Shown here: piece by piece, positions 52,222 through 61,324 of the stretch | Layout: every line of letters starts with the position of its first letter | Numbering within the stretch: position 1 is the first letter of the stretch | Source: Alkalicaulis satelles | GTDB lineage: Bacteria > Pseudomonadota > Alphaproteobacteria > Caulobacterales > Maricaulaceae | Assembly (NCBI RefSeq): GCF_008630495.1 | Contig: NZ_VWOJ01000002.1 | Location: 77,001 to 141,000 of the forward strand | Direction: 5' to 3' | DNA length: 64,000 nucleotides | Position numbers and translations under genes: made by a program | The notes under the pieces: model-generated | Seen by the model: the letters and a program-made list of their open reading frames with translations, nothing else | What the model was told of the DNA's origin: nothing | Databases searched by the model: none

Positions 52222-53691
52222 TCACCCCGCTTCGCGGAAATTATCCACTTCCAGATCGTATTCGCGCACCTTGCGGTACAGGGTCGAGCGGCCCACGCCC
52301 AGGCGCCGGGCCACCTCGGCCATACGGCCTGAATAGGTCTCGATGGCGAAGGCGATGAGATCACGCTCGATGGCCTCCAGCGGACGCAGATGCCCGCCCG
52401 CATCCAGGATATCCACCCTCAGCGCGTCTTCATCCTCGCCCGCCTGGGACGCGTCGAACACCTCCGGGGCCGATGGCGCAGCTTCCGCCGGCGCAGGCGC
52501 ATCCTCACGCAAGGTGGGGGTCAGGCCTGAAATCTGCGGGAAGTCCTCGGGCGTGAGATAATCGCTGTCACACAGCACCACCGCGCGGAACACCGCATTT
52601 TCCAGCTGACGCACATTGCCTTTCCAGGCATGGCGGGAGAGCAGGTCCATGGTCTCGCCGGTGGCGTCCAGAACCGCCTTGCCTTCCTGGGCGTTGAAGC
52701 GGGCGATGAAGTGGCGCACCAGGGCGGGGATGTCCTCGCGGCGCCTCTCCAGCGAGGGCACCTCGATGGGGAAGACATTGAGGCGGTAGAACAAATCCTC
52801 GCGGAAGGCGCCCGATTTGACCTGTTCAGCCAGATCGCGATTGGTCGCCGAAACGATGCGCACATCCACCTTCACCGGACGGCGCGAGCCCACCGGGTCC
52901 ACTTCGCCTTCCTGCAGGGCGCGCAAGAGCTTGACCTGCATGTCCAGCGGCAGCTCGCCGATCTCGTCCAGGAAGAGCGTGCCGCCATCGGCCTCCTGGA
53001 ACTTGCCCAGATGCTTGGCCACGGCGCCGGTAAACGAGCCTTTTTCGTGGCCGAACAGGGTGGATTCCACCAGGTTTTCCGGGATCGCCCCGCAATTGAC
53101 CGCCACGAAGGGCCGGCCCGCCCGGTCGGACGCCGCTGCGATCGAGCGCGCCACCAGCTCCTTGCCGACGCCGCTCTCGCCGGTGATCAGGATCGGAATG
53201 TTGGATTTGGCCGCCCGCTCGCCCAGGCGCACCACCTGGCGCATGGCCGGGGCGCCGGCGATCATGTCGGCGAAGCCCAGCTGGCCCGAACGGGTTTTTT
53301 TCAGCCGCGTCACCTCGCCTGACAGATCCTTGACCTTGAGCGCGTTGCGGATCGACACCGCAATGCGTTCCGGGCTGGCCGGCTTGACGAAGAAGTCCAC
53401 CGCGCCTGCGCGCATGGCCTTGACCACGGTCTCGATGCCGCCATGGGCGGTGAGCATGATCACAGGCAGATCGGGCTCGCGCGCCTTGATCGCCTCCAGG
53501 GTCTCGACCCCGTCCATGCCCGGCATGATCATGTCGAGCATGACCACGTCGATCCCGCCGCGCTTGACGACGGCCAGGCCCGCATCGCCGTCCTCGGCGC
53601 CCTGGAATGCATGTCCCTGCTTTTCCAGCACCGCCTGCATCAGGCGGCGCTGGGTCGGATCGTCATCGACGACCAGTACGGTCTTCGCCAT
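52222..53691 (-). CDS. Sigma-54-dependent response regulator, TacA-like
   Basis: 489 residues from the ATG at 53691 (GTG at 53700 is also possible). Receiver domain with D53 and K103; AAA+ domain with Walker A GESGVGKE (171-178), GSFTGA (218-223, the sigma-54 contact loop, Ser in place of Ala) and DEIGELPLD; then an acidic linker and a Fis-type HTH, EVARRLGVGRSTLYRKV. In Caulobacter the related TacA is phosphorylated through ShkA/ShpA and activates stalk genes. The upstream region has a degenerate CtrA-like arrangement at 53859-53873 (TAAA-N7-TTAG). Confidence 0.88.
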   Translation of the reverse strand: MAKTVLVVDDDPTQRRLMQAVLEKQGHAFQGAEDGDAGLAVVKRGGIDVVMLDMIMPGMDGVETLEAIKAREPDLPVIMLTAHGGIETVVKAMRAGAVDFFVKPASPERIAVSIRNALKVKDLSGEVTRLKKTRSGQLGFADMIAGAPAMRQVVRLGERAAKSNIPILITGESGVGKELVARSIAAASDRAGRPFVAVNCGAIPENLVESTLFGHEKGSFTGAVAKHLGKFQEADGGTLFLDEIGELPLDMQVKLLRALQEGEVDPVGSRRPVKVDVRIVSATNRDLAEQVKSGAFREDLFYRLNVFPIEVPSLERRREDIPALVRHFIARFNAQEGKAVLDATGETMDLLSRHAWKGNVRQLENAVFRAVVLCDSDYLTPEDFPQISGLTPTLREDAPAPAEAAPSAPEVFDASQAGEDEDALRVDILDAGGHLRPLEAIERDLIAFAIETYSGRMAEVARRLGVGRSTLYRKVREYDLEVDNFREAG

Positions 53692-53971
53692 CTCACCCAC
53701 GCCCTTTCGGTCCCATCCACCGGGGGCGGCTTCTGCTGCGGCGCCGGCCGGGGTTTTCCCCGTGCCGGCCCCGCGGCCGTCCTCCCGTCTTGATGCGCAC
53801 CGTTATGGGACATGCCCGGTAAAGATCACGTGTAAGAGCCGGTCAGAATTGGTTAGGGTAAAGAAAGAGTTAGAGATTCAGCTCCACGCCCCGGCGCCCG
53901 CCATTTGACGCGCCGCAGCACGGGGGCTAACCCTGTTCACCTTTCCTGTCCGTGTTCACGGAGCCCCGCTC

Positions 53972-54895
53972 ATGACTGATGCTGTTCCCCTGCCGCCGCC
54001 GCTGGCGGATCTTGGCGGCGCGCCGGTGTCTGCGCCGGACTGGTTCACACACGCCCTGGCGGTTCCGTTCGAGGCCGGACGGGTGGAGCGCGAGGGCGCA
54101 TCCCTGGCCTGGAAAGCCTGGGGGCGGCGCGGCGACCCGGCGCTGGTGCTGATCCATGGCGGCACGGCGCACAAGGGCTGGTGGGACGCGCTTGGCCCGT
54201 TCCTGGCGGCGCAAGGCCGGCGGGTGATCGCGCCGGATCTGGCCGGCATGGGCGAAAGCGGCTGGCGAGACGTCTACACCATGGCCGGCCACGCCGCCGA
54301 CATGCGCGCGGCGGCTGAACACGCCGGCGCGTTCGAGTCGGGCAAGCCGATTTTCATCGGGCACTCGTTCGGCGGCTTCGTCACCCTTCAGGCCGTCACC
54401 GGCTTTGGCGGCGATCTGCGCGCGGCGGTGATTCTCGACAGCCCGATCCGCAAGCCCGAAAAACAGCGCGAAGGCGCGCCGCCGCGCCGCGGCGGCCGCG
54501 CCTATCCTGACCTGGCCAGCGCGCTGGCGCGCTTCCGCCTCTTGCCCGCCCAGCCCTGCGACAATCTCTGGCTGGTCGATCATGTGGCGCGCGGCTCGCT
54601 CAAACAGACCGAGGAGGGCTGGACCTGGTGGTTCGATCCCGGGCTATGGGCCAAGCTCACCTATGAGCGCCGCGACCCCGAAGCGGCCGCCAAGGCGCTG
54701 GGCTGCCCGCTGGCTTTCATCCGCGGCGAGCGCTCGGACCTGATGAACGCGGAGACCTGGGACTATATGCGCTCGGTCTTCACCCGCTCGCCCTTCGTGA
54801 CGGTTCCGCTGGCGCGTCACCATCTGATTCTGGACGACCCGCTGGCGGTAACCGCCGCGCTCGACGCCCTTATCCAGGGCTGGGCGCCAGCCTGA
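53972..54895 (+). CDS. Alpha/beta hydrolase
   Basis: 307 residues. Oxyanion-hole motif VLIHGGTAHKGWW (59-71), nucleophile S132 in IGHSFGG, and a late His in LARHHLILDDP. No signal peptide, so cytosolic. The cap region (about 165-230) is Arg-rich. Substrate unknown; the profile is like epoxide-hydrolase or lactonase relatives. Not part of an evident operon. Confidence 0.85.
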   Translation: MTDAVPLPPPLADLGGAPVSAPDWFTHALAVPFEAGRVEREGASLAWKAWGRRGDPALVLIHGGTAHKGWWDALGPFLAAQGRRVIAPDLAGMGESGWRDVYTMAGHAADMRAAAEHAGAFESGKPIFIGHSFGGFVTLQAVTGFGGDLRAAVILDSPIRKPEKQREGAPPRRGGRAYPDLASALARFRLLPAQPCDNLWLVDHVARGSLKQTEEGWTWWFDPGLWAKLTYERRDPEAAAKALGCPLAFIRGERSDLMNAETWDYMRSVFTRSPFVTVPLARHHLILDDPLAVTAALDALIQGWAPA

Positions 54896-55004
54896 ACCCC
54901 TGCGGCGCAGCGCGGTCTTGGCGGGGGCGCCGGGCCATGCTAGACGCCGCTTCAAGACGCATGACGCCCTGCATGCAGGGCGCCCAAGACGAAGGATCCG
55001 GACG

Positions 55005-55316
55005 ATGGCTGAAGACTACACCCGCGGGCAGATGGACATCACCCACCAGCACGACACGTTCGTGGGCGCCATGAAGGTGTCGGTGTTCATCACCATCCTC
55101 CTGTCGCTGATCGTTTTGTATCTGACCCTGGTGTTCGCCGCCGGTCAGGGCTGGGTGTCGGCGCTGATCGTTTCGCTGATCGCAGGCGGCGTATCGGGTC
55201 TCGTCCTGAAGCAGGGCGCGCTCTACTGGTTCTCGCTGGGCGTTCTGGCGGTCATCACCGTGATTTCGGGCGGGGTGACCATGCTGATCGCCGGCATGAT
55301 GGCCGGCGGCCAGTAG
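55005..55316 (+). CDS. aa3-type cytochrome c oxidase subunit IV-like protein
   Basis: 103 residues from the ATG at 55005 with AAGGATCCGG upstream. The N-terminal part MAEDYTRGQMDITHQHDTF followed by FVGAMKVSVFITILLSLIVL is the bacterial subunit IV family; two further hydrophobic segments extend it. In many Alphaproteobacteria this gene precedes pntAA, as here. A small hairpin CGGGA-N6-TCCCG followed by TTT (55330-55348) lies between them. Confidence 0.85.
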   Translation: MAEDYTRGQMDITHQHDTFVGAMKVSVFITILLSLIVLYLTLVFAAGQGWVSALIVSLIAGGVSGLVLKQGALYWFSLGVLAVITVISGGVTMLIAGMMAGGQ

Positions 55317-55413
55317 GCGCAAGCGCACGCGGGACTTAAATCCCGTTTGCCTTTCATAAAGATTTGCGCATGCTTGGAGCAGCGGCGTTCGCCGTGCTGC
55401 CCCGTGAGATCTC

Positions 55414-56547
55414 ATGCGCATCGCCATCCTTGCTGAAACACGACCCGGTGAAACCCGCGTGGCCGCCACGCCTGACAGCGTCAAGGCGCTGATCAAGGCC
55501 GGCGCGCAGGTGAGCGTGGAGACCGGCGCGGGCGCCCATGCCGATTTTCCTGATTCCGCCTATGAGGCGGCGGGCGCGACCCTCGCAGCGCGCAAGGCGG
55601 CGCTGAAAGACGCCGACGCCCTGTTCGCGGTGCGCCGCCCCGATGACTCAGTGATCAGCGCGCTCAAACCCGGCGCGGTGCTGGTGGGCCTGCTCGAACC
55701 CCATGGCGCGTCGGACTTCGCCGCCGTGTGCGCCAAGGCCGGGGTCAACGCCCTGGCCATGGAGTACACGCCGCGCATCACCCGCGCCCAGTCCATGGAC
55801 GCGCTCTCCTCGCAATCCAATCTGGCCGGTTACCGCGCCGTGGTGGAAGCCTCTGCGCTCTACGGCCGCGCCTTCCCGATGATGATGACGGCGGCGGGCA
55901 CCATTGCGGCGGCGCGCGTCTTCGTGATGGGCGTTGGCGTGGCCGGCCTGCAGGCCATCGCCACCGCCCGGCGCCTGGGCGCCATCGTGACCGCCACCGA
56001 CGTGCGCCCCGCCGCCAAGGAACAGGTCGCCTCGCTGGGCGCCAAGTTCGTGGCGGTGGAAGATGAAGAGTTCAAGGCCGCCGAAACCGCCGGCGGCTAC
56101 GCCAGGGAAATGAGCGAGACCTACAAGGCCAAGCAGGCCGAGCTCGTCGCCTCTCACATCCTCAAGCAGGACGTGATCATCACCACGGCCCTGATTCCCG
56201 GCCGGCCTGCGCCGCGCCTGCTGACCAAAGCCATGGTGGACACCATGAAGCCCAGCTCGGTGATCATCGACATCGCGGCGGCCAATGGCGGCAATTGCGA
56301 GCTGACCCGATCTGGCGAGGTGATTGTCCATAACGGGGTGAAGATTGCGGGCTATGGCGACCTGCCCGCGCGCCTGCCCGCAGACTCCTCCTCTTTGCTG
56401 GCGCGCAATCTGGTCCATCTCTATCCGCTCCTGCGCGCTGAAGACGGCGCGCTGGCGCCCCATTGGGACGACGATATCATCAAGGGAATGGCCCTGACCC
56501 GCGACGGGGAGGTGGTCCATCCCGCCCTCAAAGGAGACGGCTCATGA
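55414..56547 (+). CDS. pntAA: NAD(P) transhydrogenase subunit alpha part 1
   Basis: 377 residues, the soluble NAD(H)-binding domain I of proton-translocating transhydrogenase. Features include [20 protein letters not shown] at the start, [24 protein letters not shown] read in parts, the Rossmann loop GVGVAGLQA and [13 protein letters not shown]. In this group the alpha subunit is split, the membrane part being a separate gene (pntAB). It overlaps a 29-codon microORF by four bases at its 3' end. Confidence 0.95.
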   Translation: MRIAILAETRPGETRVAATPDSVKALIKAGAQVSVETGAGAHADFPDSAYEAAGATLAARKAALKDADALFAVRRPDDSVISALKPGAVLVGLLEPHGASDFAAVCAKAGVNALAMEYTPRITRAQSMDALSSQSNLAGYRAVVEASALYGRAFPMMMTAAGTIAAARVFVMGVGVAGLQAIATARRLGAIVTATDVRPAAKEQVASLGAKFVAVEDEEFKAAETAGGYAREMSETYKAKQAELVASHILKQDVIITTALIPGRPAPRLLTKAMVDTMKPSSVIIDIAAANGGNCELTRSGEVIVHNGVKIAGYGDLPARLPADSSSLLARNLVHLYPLLRAEDGALAPHWDDDIIKGMALTRDGEVVHPALKGDGS

Positions 56548-56633
56548 AACGCCGCTTGACCCAGATCGCCATCGCCGTGACCGCCATCGTCACGCTGAGC
56601 GCTTTCGCCGCCGCCGCGATTATCGCGGCCTGA
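56544..56633 (+). CDS. 29-residue hydrophobic microprotein between pntAA and pntAB
   Basis: ATG at 56544 overlaps the pntAA stop (ATGA) and has AAAGGAGA at an ideal distance. The peptide starts [11 protein letters not shown], then a continuous hydrophobic helix of Ala, Ile, Val and Thr to the end (IIAA), with a positive N-terminus, so one membrane helix with the C-terminus outside is expected. Codon use matches the neighbours. No homologue recognised. It could assist transhydrogenase assembly or just couple translation to pntAB, whose start is 30 bases further on. Confidence 0.6.
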   Translation: MKRRLTQIAIAVTAIVTLSAFAAAAIIAA

Positions 56634-56662
56634 TCCAAGGCAGCCGCCAAACGGAGCCCCGC

Positions 56663-56983
56663 ATGGACGCCGTCGATCCCAATGTTTTCCGCCTCGCGAT
56701 TTTCGTGCTCGCGGTCTTTGTCGGCTATTACGTGGTGTGGTCGGTGACCCCGGCCCTGCATACGCCGCTGATGAGCGTGACCAACGCCATCTCCTCGGTG
56801 ATCATCGTGGGCGCGCTCATCGCTGCGGCCGCGGCTACCGCCAGCGAAGGCGCGCAATTCGCCAAGGGGCTGGGCGTACTTGGGGTGTTGCTGGCCAGCA
56901 TCAATATCTTCGGCGGCTTCCTGGTCACCCAGCGCATGCTGGCCATGTACAAGAAGAAAGACAAATCTGCGGGCAAGACCTGA
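56663..56983 (+). CDS. pntAB: NAD(P) transhydrogenase subunit alpha part 2
   Basis: 106 residues, the short membrane part of the alpha subunit, with three or four helices. [39 protein letters not shown] and [19 protein letters not shown] are typical. GGAG lies upstream of the ATG. Works with PntAA and PntB in the inner membrane. Confidence 0.95.
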   Translation: MDAVDPNVFRLAIFVLAVFVGYYVVWSVTPALHTPLMSVTNAISSVIIVGALIAAAAATASEGAQFAKGLGVLGVLLASINIFGGFLVTQRMLAMYKKKDKSAGKT

Positions 56984-57045
56984 CCGGTCACTCCTCACGG
57001 CCCGTTTCCCGCCCTTTGCGCTGCTCCCGGTGAAAGACTTCCGCC

Positions 57046-58452
57046 ATGTCCGCTGATCTCGCCGCCCTTCTGTATCTGGTATCCGGCATATTGTTCATCC
57101 TGGCCCTGCGCGGCCTGTCGAGCCCGGAAACCTCGCGGCAAGGCAATTATTTCGGCATGGCCGGCATGGCTGTGGCCGTGACCACCACCCTGCTGGTGGT
57201 GGATCTCACAGGCATGGGCATTCTCCTGATCATTGGCGCAGTGGCCATTGGCGGGGGCATTGGCGCGTTGATCGCCCGGCGCATCGCCATGACGGCCATG
57301 CCCCAGCTGGTGGCCGGTTTCCACTCACTGGTGGGTCTGACCGCCGTACTGGTCGCCGCCGCCGCGCTCTATGAACCCGAAGCCTTCGGCATCGCCGCGC
57401 CGGGCGGCGGGCTCAAGGCCCTGTCCCTGGTGGAGCTGTCTCTGGGCACGGCCATCGGCGCCATCACCTTCTCCGGCTCGGTCATCGCCTTCATGAAGCT
57501 GCAAGGCGTGATGAGCGGCGCGCCCATCGTGTTCAAGGGCCAGCACTGGCTCAATCTGGGCCTGGGGATCGCGGCGGCCATATTCATCGTCTTCCTCACC
57601 GCCTCGGGCGGCCAGGCCAAGACCGCCTTCTGGATCATCACCATCATCGCGCTGGTTCTGGGGGTGCTCCTGATCATCCCCATTGGCGGCGCCGACATGC
57701 CGGTGGTGGTCTCGATGCTCAATTCCTATTCGGGATGGGCGGCCGCCGCGCTGGGCTTCACGCTGGAGAACACCGCCCTTCTGATCACCGGCGCGCTGGT
57801 GGGCTCGTCGGGCGCGATCCTGTCCTACATCATGTGCAAGGGCATGAACCGCTCCTTCATCTCGGTGATCCTGGGCGGGTTCGGGGCCGACACTTCGGCG
57901 GCCGGCGCTGACGCTGGCGTGGACCGGGCCGTCAAGTTGGGCTCGGCGGACGATGCGGCCTTCATCATGAAGAATGCAGGCAAGGTCATCATCGTGCCCG
58001 GTTACGGCATGGCTGTGGCCCAGGCCCAGCATGCGCTCAAAGAGATGGCCGACACCCTTAAAGAAGAGGGCGTGGACGTGTCATACGCCATCCACCCGGT
58101 GGCGGGCCGCATGCCCGGCCATATGAACGTGCTGCTGGCTGAAGCCCAGGTGCCCTATGACGAGGTGTTCGAGCTGGAAGACATCAATGCCGAGTTCTCC
58201 ACCGCGGACGTGGCCTTTGTCATCGGCGCCAATGACGTGACCAACCCGGCCGCCGAGGAAGATCCCTCCAGCCCCATTTACGGCATGCCGGTGCTGCAGG
58301 TGTGGAAGGCGCGCACGGTGATGTTCGTCAAGCGCTCCATGGGCTCGGGCTATGCCGGCATCGAAAACCCGCTCTTCTTCCGCGACAACACCATGATGCT
58401 GCTTGGCGACGCCAAGAAGATGAGCGAATCCATCGTCAAGGCGCTCGATTAA
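57046..58452 (+). CDS. pntB: NAD(P) transhydrogenase subunit beta
   Basis: 468 residues. About nine N-terminal helices form domain II, with GAVAIGGGIGALIARRIAMT and QLVAGFHSLVGLTAVLVA in parts; the C-terminal domain III (about 290-468) binds NADP(H) through VIIVPGYGMAVAQAQHAL and HPVAGRMPGHMNVLLAEA, and ends with LLGDAKKMSESIVKAL. It drives NADPH formation with the proton gradient. It converges on the Lrp gene with three bases between. Confidence 0.96.
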   Translation: MSADLAALLYLVSGILFILALRGLSSPETSRQGNYFGMAGMAVAVTTTLLVVDLTGMGILLIIGAVAIGGGIGALIARRIAMTAMPQLVAGFHSLVGLTAVLVAAAALYEPEAFGIAAPGGGLKALSLVELSLGTAIGAITFSGSVIAFMKLQGVMSGAPIVFKGQHWLNLGLGIAAAIFIVFLTASGGQAKTAFWIITIIALVLGVLLIIPIGGADMPVVVSMLNSYSGWAAAALGFTLENTALLITGALVGSSGAILSYIMCKGMNRSFISVILGGFGADTSAAGADAGVDRAVKLGSADDAAFIMKNAGKVIIVPGYGMAVAQAQHALKEMADTLKEEGVDVSYAIHPVAGRMPGHMNVLLAEAQVPYDEVFELEDINAEFSTADVAFVIGANDVTNPAAEEDPSSPIYGMPVLQVWKARTVMFVKRSMGSGYAGIENPLFFRDNTMMLLGDAKKMSESIVKALD

Positions 58453-58455
58453 GAC

Positions 58456-58929
58456 CTAGGCGCCGTCCAGCACCGGAAAGGCGGTGCTGGTCTTGATGGT
58501 CTCCATGGAGAAATGGCTGGAGACGTCATTGAGATCGGCGATCTGGATCAGCTCCTTATAGATCGCGTCAAAGTGCTCCATGTCGCGCGCAGCGACCTTG
58601 ATGAGATAATCGGTCTCCCCGCTCATGCGGTGAAACTCCAGCACGTGATCCATCTCCGACACGCCGCGCGCAAAGCGCTCCAGCCAGCGCTCATTGTGCT
58701 GGTTGGTCTTCACCGCGATGAAGGCGATCAGCTTCAGTCCCAAGGCGCGCGGATCGGCCAGCGCCACCTTGCCCCGGATCACACCCGCCTCGGTCAGCCG
58801 CTTGACCCGGCGCCAGCAGGGCGTCTGAGACAGGCCCACCCGCTCGGCCAGCTCGGCCACCGGCATGTCGGCGTCACGCTGCAGCCAGTGTATGATCTTG
58901 CGGTCGATAGAATCCAGTTTGTGAGCCAT
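58456..58929 (-). CDS. Lrp/AsnC family transcriptional regulator
   Basis: 157 residues from the ATG at 58929, normal for Lrp. N-terminal HTH (about 5-60) with LDSIDRKIIHWLQRDADMPVAELAERVGLSQTPCWRRVKRL split over it, and a C-terminal RAM/ActR domain (about 70-150) with GETDYLIKVAARDMEHFD. The frame could be extended to 58968 or further, but the conserved sequence begins here. A palindrome immediately upstream suggests autoregulation. Amino-acid ligand unknown. Confidence 0.9.
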   Translation of the reverse strand: MAHKLDSIDRKIIHWLQRDADMPVAELAERVGLSQTPCWRRVKRLTEAGVIRGKVALADPRALGLKLIAFIAVKTNQHNERWLERFARGVSEMDHVLEFHRMSGETDYLIKVAARDMEHFDAIYKELIQIADLNDVSSHFSMETIKTSTAFPVLDGA

Positions 58930-58930
58930 C

Positions 58931-58948
58931 TTGAGAATAATATTCCAA
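58931..58948 (-). promoter_or_regulatory. Putative Lrp-type operator at its own gene
   Basis: GAATAATATTC (58935-58945) is a perfect 11-base palindrome flanked by TTG and CAA to give TTGAGAATAATATTCCAA. It fits the AT-rich, dyad-symmetric type of Lrp site. It abuts the predicted lrp start, where binding would block initiation. Confidence 0.45.
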
Positions 58949-59039
58949 GTTCTGACGCTTATGCGCATGACTTTAGGTGAAATTTCTAGCCGGATTGGGG
59001 CATGATTCCCAGCGTTGATTTTCACGTGGGGAAACCGGC

Positions 59040-59306
59040 ATGATCAAGCGCGCCTTCACAGAGCATCCCGCCTCGGTGGGGGAGAGCTATGGCGAGCATC
59101 TGGCTCAGGCGTCCTCATTCGGATTCGCCATGATCGGCGCAGGCCTCGCCTGCCTGATCCATGGGCTCCTGCCCTTCCTGTTCGTGAAAACCGGATCACG
59201 ATGCATTGAGGGCCTGCATCAGCGCATGGTCACCCATCGCGACCGGCGCCAGTCTGCCGGGGCTTCAACCGCTTCCGCCCCCACCCGCCAGCCTGGACAG
59301 GCGTGA
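59040..59306 (+). CDS. DUF6356-like small membrane protein
   Basis: 88 residues. One hydrophobic segment (FGFAMIGAGLACLIHGLLPFLF, about 27-48, given only by position here) lies after a polar N-terminus MIKRAFTEHPASVGESYGEH; the tail is basic and Ala/Pro-rich. The E-H-P-x-S-V-G-E-S-Y-x-E-H opening is the family signature as I recall it. Function unknown. Its stop overlaps the start of the YeiH gene by four bases (GTGA). Confidence 0.75.
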   Translation: MIKRAFTEHPASVGESYGEHLAQASSFGFAMIGAGLACLIHGLLPFLFVKTGSRCIEGLHQRMVTHRDRRQSAGASTASAPTRQPGQA

Positions 59307-60346
59307 GTCCGCCCGCTGGGCCCGGCGGCGCCCTGAAAGACGACACGGCCTTGACCTCCTCCTGGCGGCCCGCCGCCCTCGCCGCTCTCCTGCCTGGACT
59401 TTTGATCGCGCTGGCGCTGGCTGGCGCGGCTGTGCTTGCGTCACGCTATACGCCGGCCTGGCTGGGCGCGCCGGCCATGGCGCTGATAGCGGGCATTGCC
59501 TTGCGGCTCATGATGGGCGGCGCGCCAGCGATCGCCATGCCGGGCCTGAGCGCCGCCTATGGTCCCATACTGAAAGCCGCCGTGGTGCTGCTGGGCTTGC
59601 GCCTGGGCGGCGAGGAGCTGGCGGCGCTGGGCTGGAGCGGCGCCGGGCTCGCCATCGCGGCCGTGGCCGTGGGCTTCGCCGCCACGCTGGCGCTGGCGCG
59701 TGTGATGGGCGTGGACCGGGACATGGCCAGGGTTATGGCGGCGGGGATTTCCATCTGCGGCGCCTCGGCGGCGCTGGCCGCAGGCGCAGCCCTCAAGGCG
59801 CGCCAGGAGGCCGTGACCACCACCCTGGCGGCCATCACCCTGATCGGCGGCATCGCCATGGTGCTGATCCCGGTGATCGCCCACAAGCTGGGCATGGCGC
59901 CGGTCAGCGCCGGCATCTGGGCGGGCGCTTCCCTGCACGAGCTGGCCCACGCCACCGGCGCCGCCGCCGCACTGGATGAAGAGGCCAGCGCGCCGGGCGT
60001 GGGCGCCAAGCTGGTGCGCGTGGCCATGCTGGCGCCCGTGCTTATGCTGCTGGCGCCCGGCGGCGCCAATGGCAAGCAGGGGCTGGCGCGCCTTGTCCCG
60101 CCTTGGTTCGTCACCGGATTTGTGATCGCCGCCCTGATCGCCTGGCAGGCGCCCTTGCCGGACGGACTGACCAGCGCCAGCGCCCAGCTCGCCGCGCTGT
60201 TATTCTGCGCCGCGCTGGCGGGACTCGGCCTCGCCATTGATCCGCGCGGCATTCTGCGCGCGGGCTGGCGGCCCATCGTTTTGTGCGCGCTGGCCTCGCT
60301 GGTCCTTCTATCTGCGACCTTTGCCGGCGCCTGGTTCCTGATCTGA
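59303..60346 (+). CDS. YeiH family putative sulfate exporter
   Basis: 347 residues with a GTG start that overlaps the previous stop. Nine or ten hydrophobic segments; the family motif is ISICGASAALAAGAALKA, together with GASLHELAHATGAAAALDEEA. YeiH/UPF0324 members have been proposed to export sulfate or related anions in sulfur metabolism. Coupling to the DUF6356 gene suggests they are made together. Confidence 0.85.
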   Translation: MSPPAGPGGALKDDTALTSSWRPAALAALLPGLLIALALAGAAVLASRYTPAWLGAPAMALIAGIALRLMMGGAPAIAMPGLSAAYGPILKAAVVLLGLRLGGEELAALGWSGAGLAIAAVAVGFAATLALARVMGVDRDMARVMAAGISICGASAALAAGAALKARQEAVTTTLAAITLIGGIAMVLIPVIAHKLGMAPVSAGIWAGASLHELAHATGAAAALDEEASAPGVGAKLVRVAMLAPVLMLLAPGGANGKQGLARLVPPWFVTGFVIAALIAWQAPLPDGLTSASAQLAALLFCAALAGLGLAIDPRGILRAGWRPIVLCALASLVLLSATFAGAWFLI

Positions 60347-60415
60347 GGCTTGCGCCGCTGCCCGGTTCAATGGGACGCTTGGCGCCATGATCCCTGACGC
60401 TCCGCTCACGCTCCC

Positions 60416-61279
60416 ATGAAGCGCGCCGCCTTCATCGCCAATCCGCGCAAGTTCAGCGGTCCGGATGGCGCGGCCCGCCTGGCCGCCCTGAAAGACGCCT
60501 GCGCGCTGGAGCTCATGGGCGTGTTCGAAGATGACGATCCCCTCGCCGCCGCCCGCAAGGCGATCGAGGCCGGCGCCAATGTGATCGTCACGCTGGGCGG
60601 GGACGGCACGGCGCGGGCCGGCGCCCAGGCGCTCCATGATTGCGGCGCGGGCGATGACGGCCCGTTCCTGGTCCCGCTGCCTCTGGGCACCGCCAATCTC
60701 CTGCCCAAACGGATCTATGGCCAGGCGGGCGCCGAGGCGATCCTGGCCGGGTTGGCGGACGCGAAGCCGGGCCGGCTGGACGCCGGGCTGATGGACGCTT
60801 CGGTTTTCCTGATCGCAGCAGCGGCCGGCTTTCCCACAACGTTTGCAAGGGCGCGTGAGGCGATCCGTGATCCGCGCCGCCCCCACCGGCTGCGCGATGC
60901 GATGAGCCGGGCCGTGGCCGGCATGGTGCATTTGTTTGGCCCGCGCCTGCGCTTCCGGGCCGATGGCGGCGGCGCGGTGCGCCTGCGCCAAGCCAGCGGG
61001 CTGATGGCGGCGGTGGAGCCGCGCGCAGGCGCGTTGTCGCTGGTGGCGGTCAATCTTACCAGCCCGCTTGATCTGTGGGGTGCGACCCTGGAAACCTTCG
61101 TGGAATCAACACGGGAGATCGGCGGACATGTCCATGCCGGTCAGGCCCGGGCGCTCAGGATCTGGTCGCGCCGCCCCATCCCGGTGATGCTGGACGGTGA
61201 GCCCCAATACGCAGGCACGCGCCTGTCAGTGACCTTCGCCCCCGCGGCCATCCCCCTGCTTTTGCTGGAAGACGCCTGA
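60416..61279 (+). CDS. Diacylglycerol kinase-like protein (DAGK catalytic domain)
   Basis: 287 residues. LGGDGTA at 60-66 is the nucleotide-binding motif of the DAGK/sphingosine kinase/NAD kinase superfamily, followed by PLPLGTANLLPKR, and a beta-sandwich C-terminal half. It should phosphorylate a lipid such as diacylglycerol. MKRAAFIANPRKF at the start matches YegS-like proteins. Monocistronic. Confidence 0.88.
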   Translation: MKRAAFIANPRKFSGPDGAARLAALKDACALELMGVFEDDDPLAAARKAIEAGANVIVTLGGDGTARAGAQALHDCGAGDDGPFLVPLPLGTANLLPKRIYGQAGAEAILAGLADAKPGRLDAGLMDASVFLIAAAAGFPTTFARAREAIRDPRRPHRLRDAMSRAVAGMVHLFGPRLRFRADGGGAVRLRQASGLMAAVEPRAGALSLVAVNLTSPLDLWGATLETFVESTREIGGHVHAGQARALRIWSRRPIPVMLDGEPQYAGTRLSVTFAPAAIPLLLLEDA

Positions 61280-61301
61280 GCCGCACTTTTCTGCTGGACA
61301 C

Positions 61302-61323
61302 GATATAAACATATCTTTATATC
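61302..61323 (+). promoter_or_regulatory. AT-rich palindrome upstream of the SAM-II riboswitch
   Basis: GATATAA-N8-TTATATC with perfect 7-base arms; the whole resembles GATATAAANATATCTTTATATC. It lies just before the riboswitch, where the promoter should be. Sites of this look are bound by ArsR-type regulators of methionine and SAH metabolism (SahR/SamR) in Alphaproteobacteria, as I recall. Confidence 0.5.
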
Positions 61324-61324
61324 T

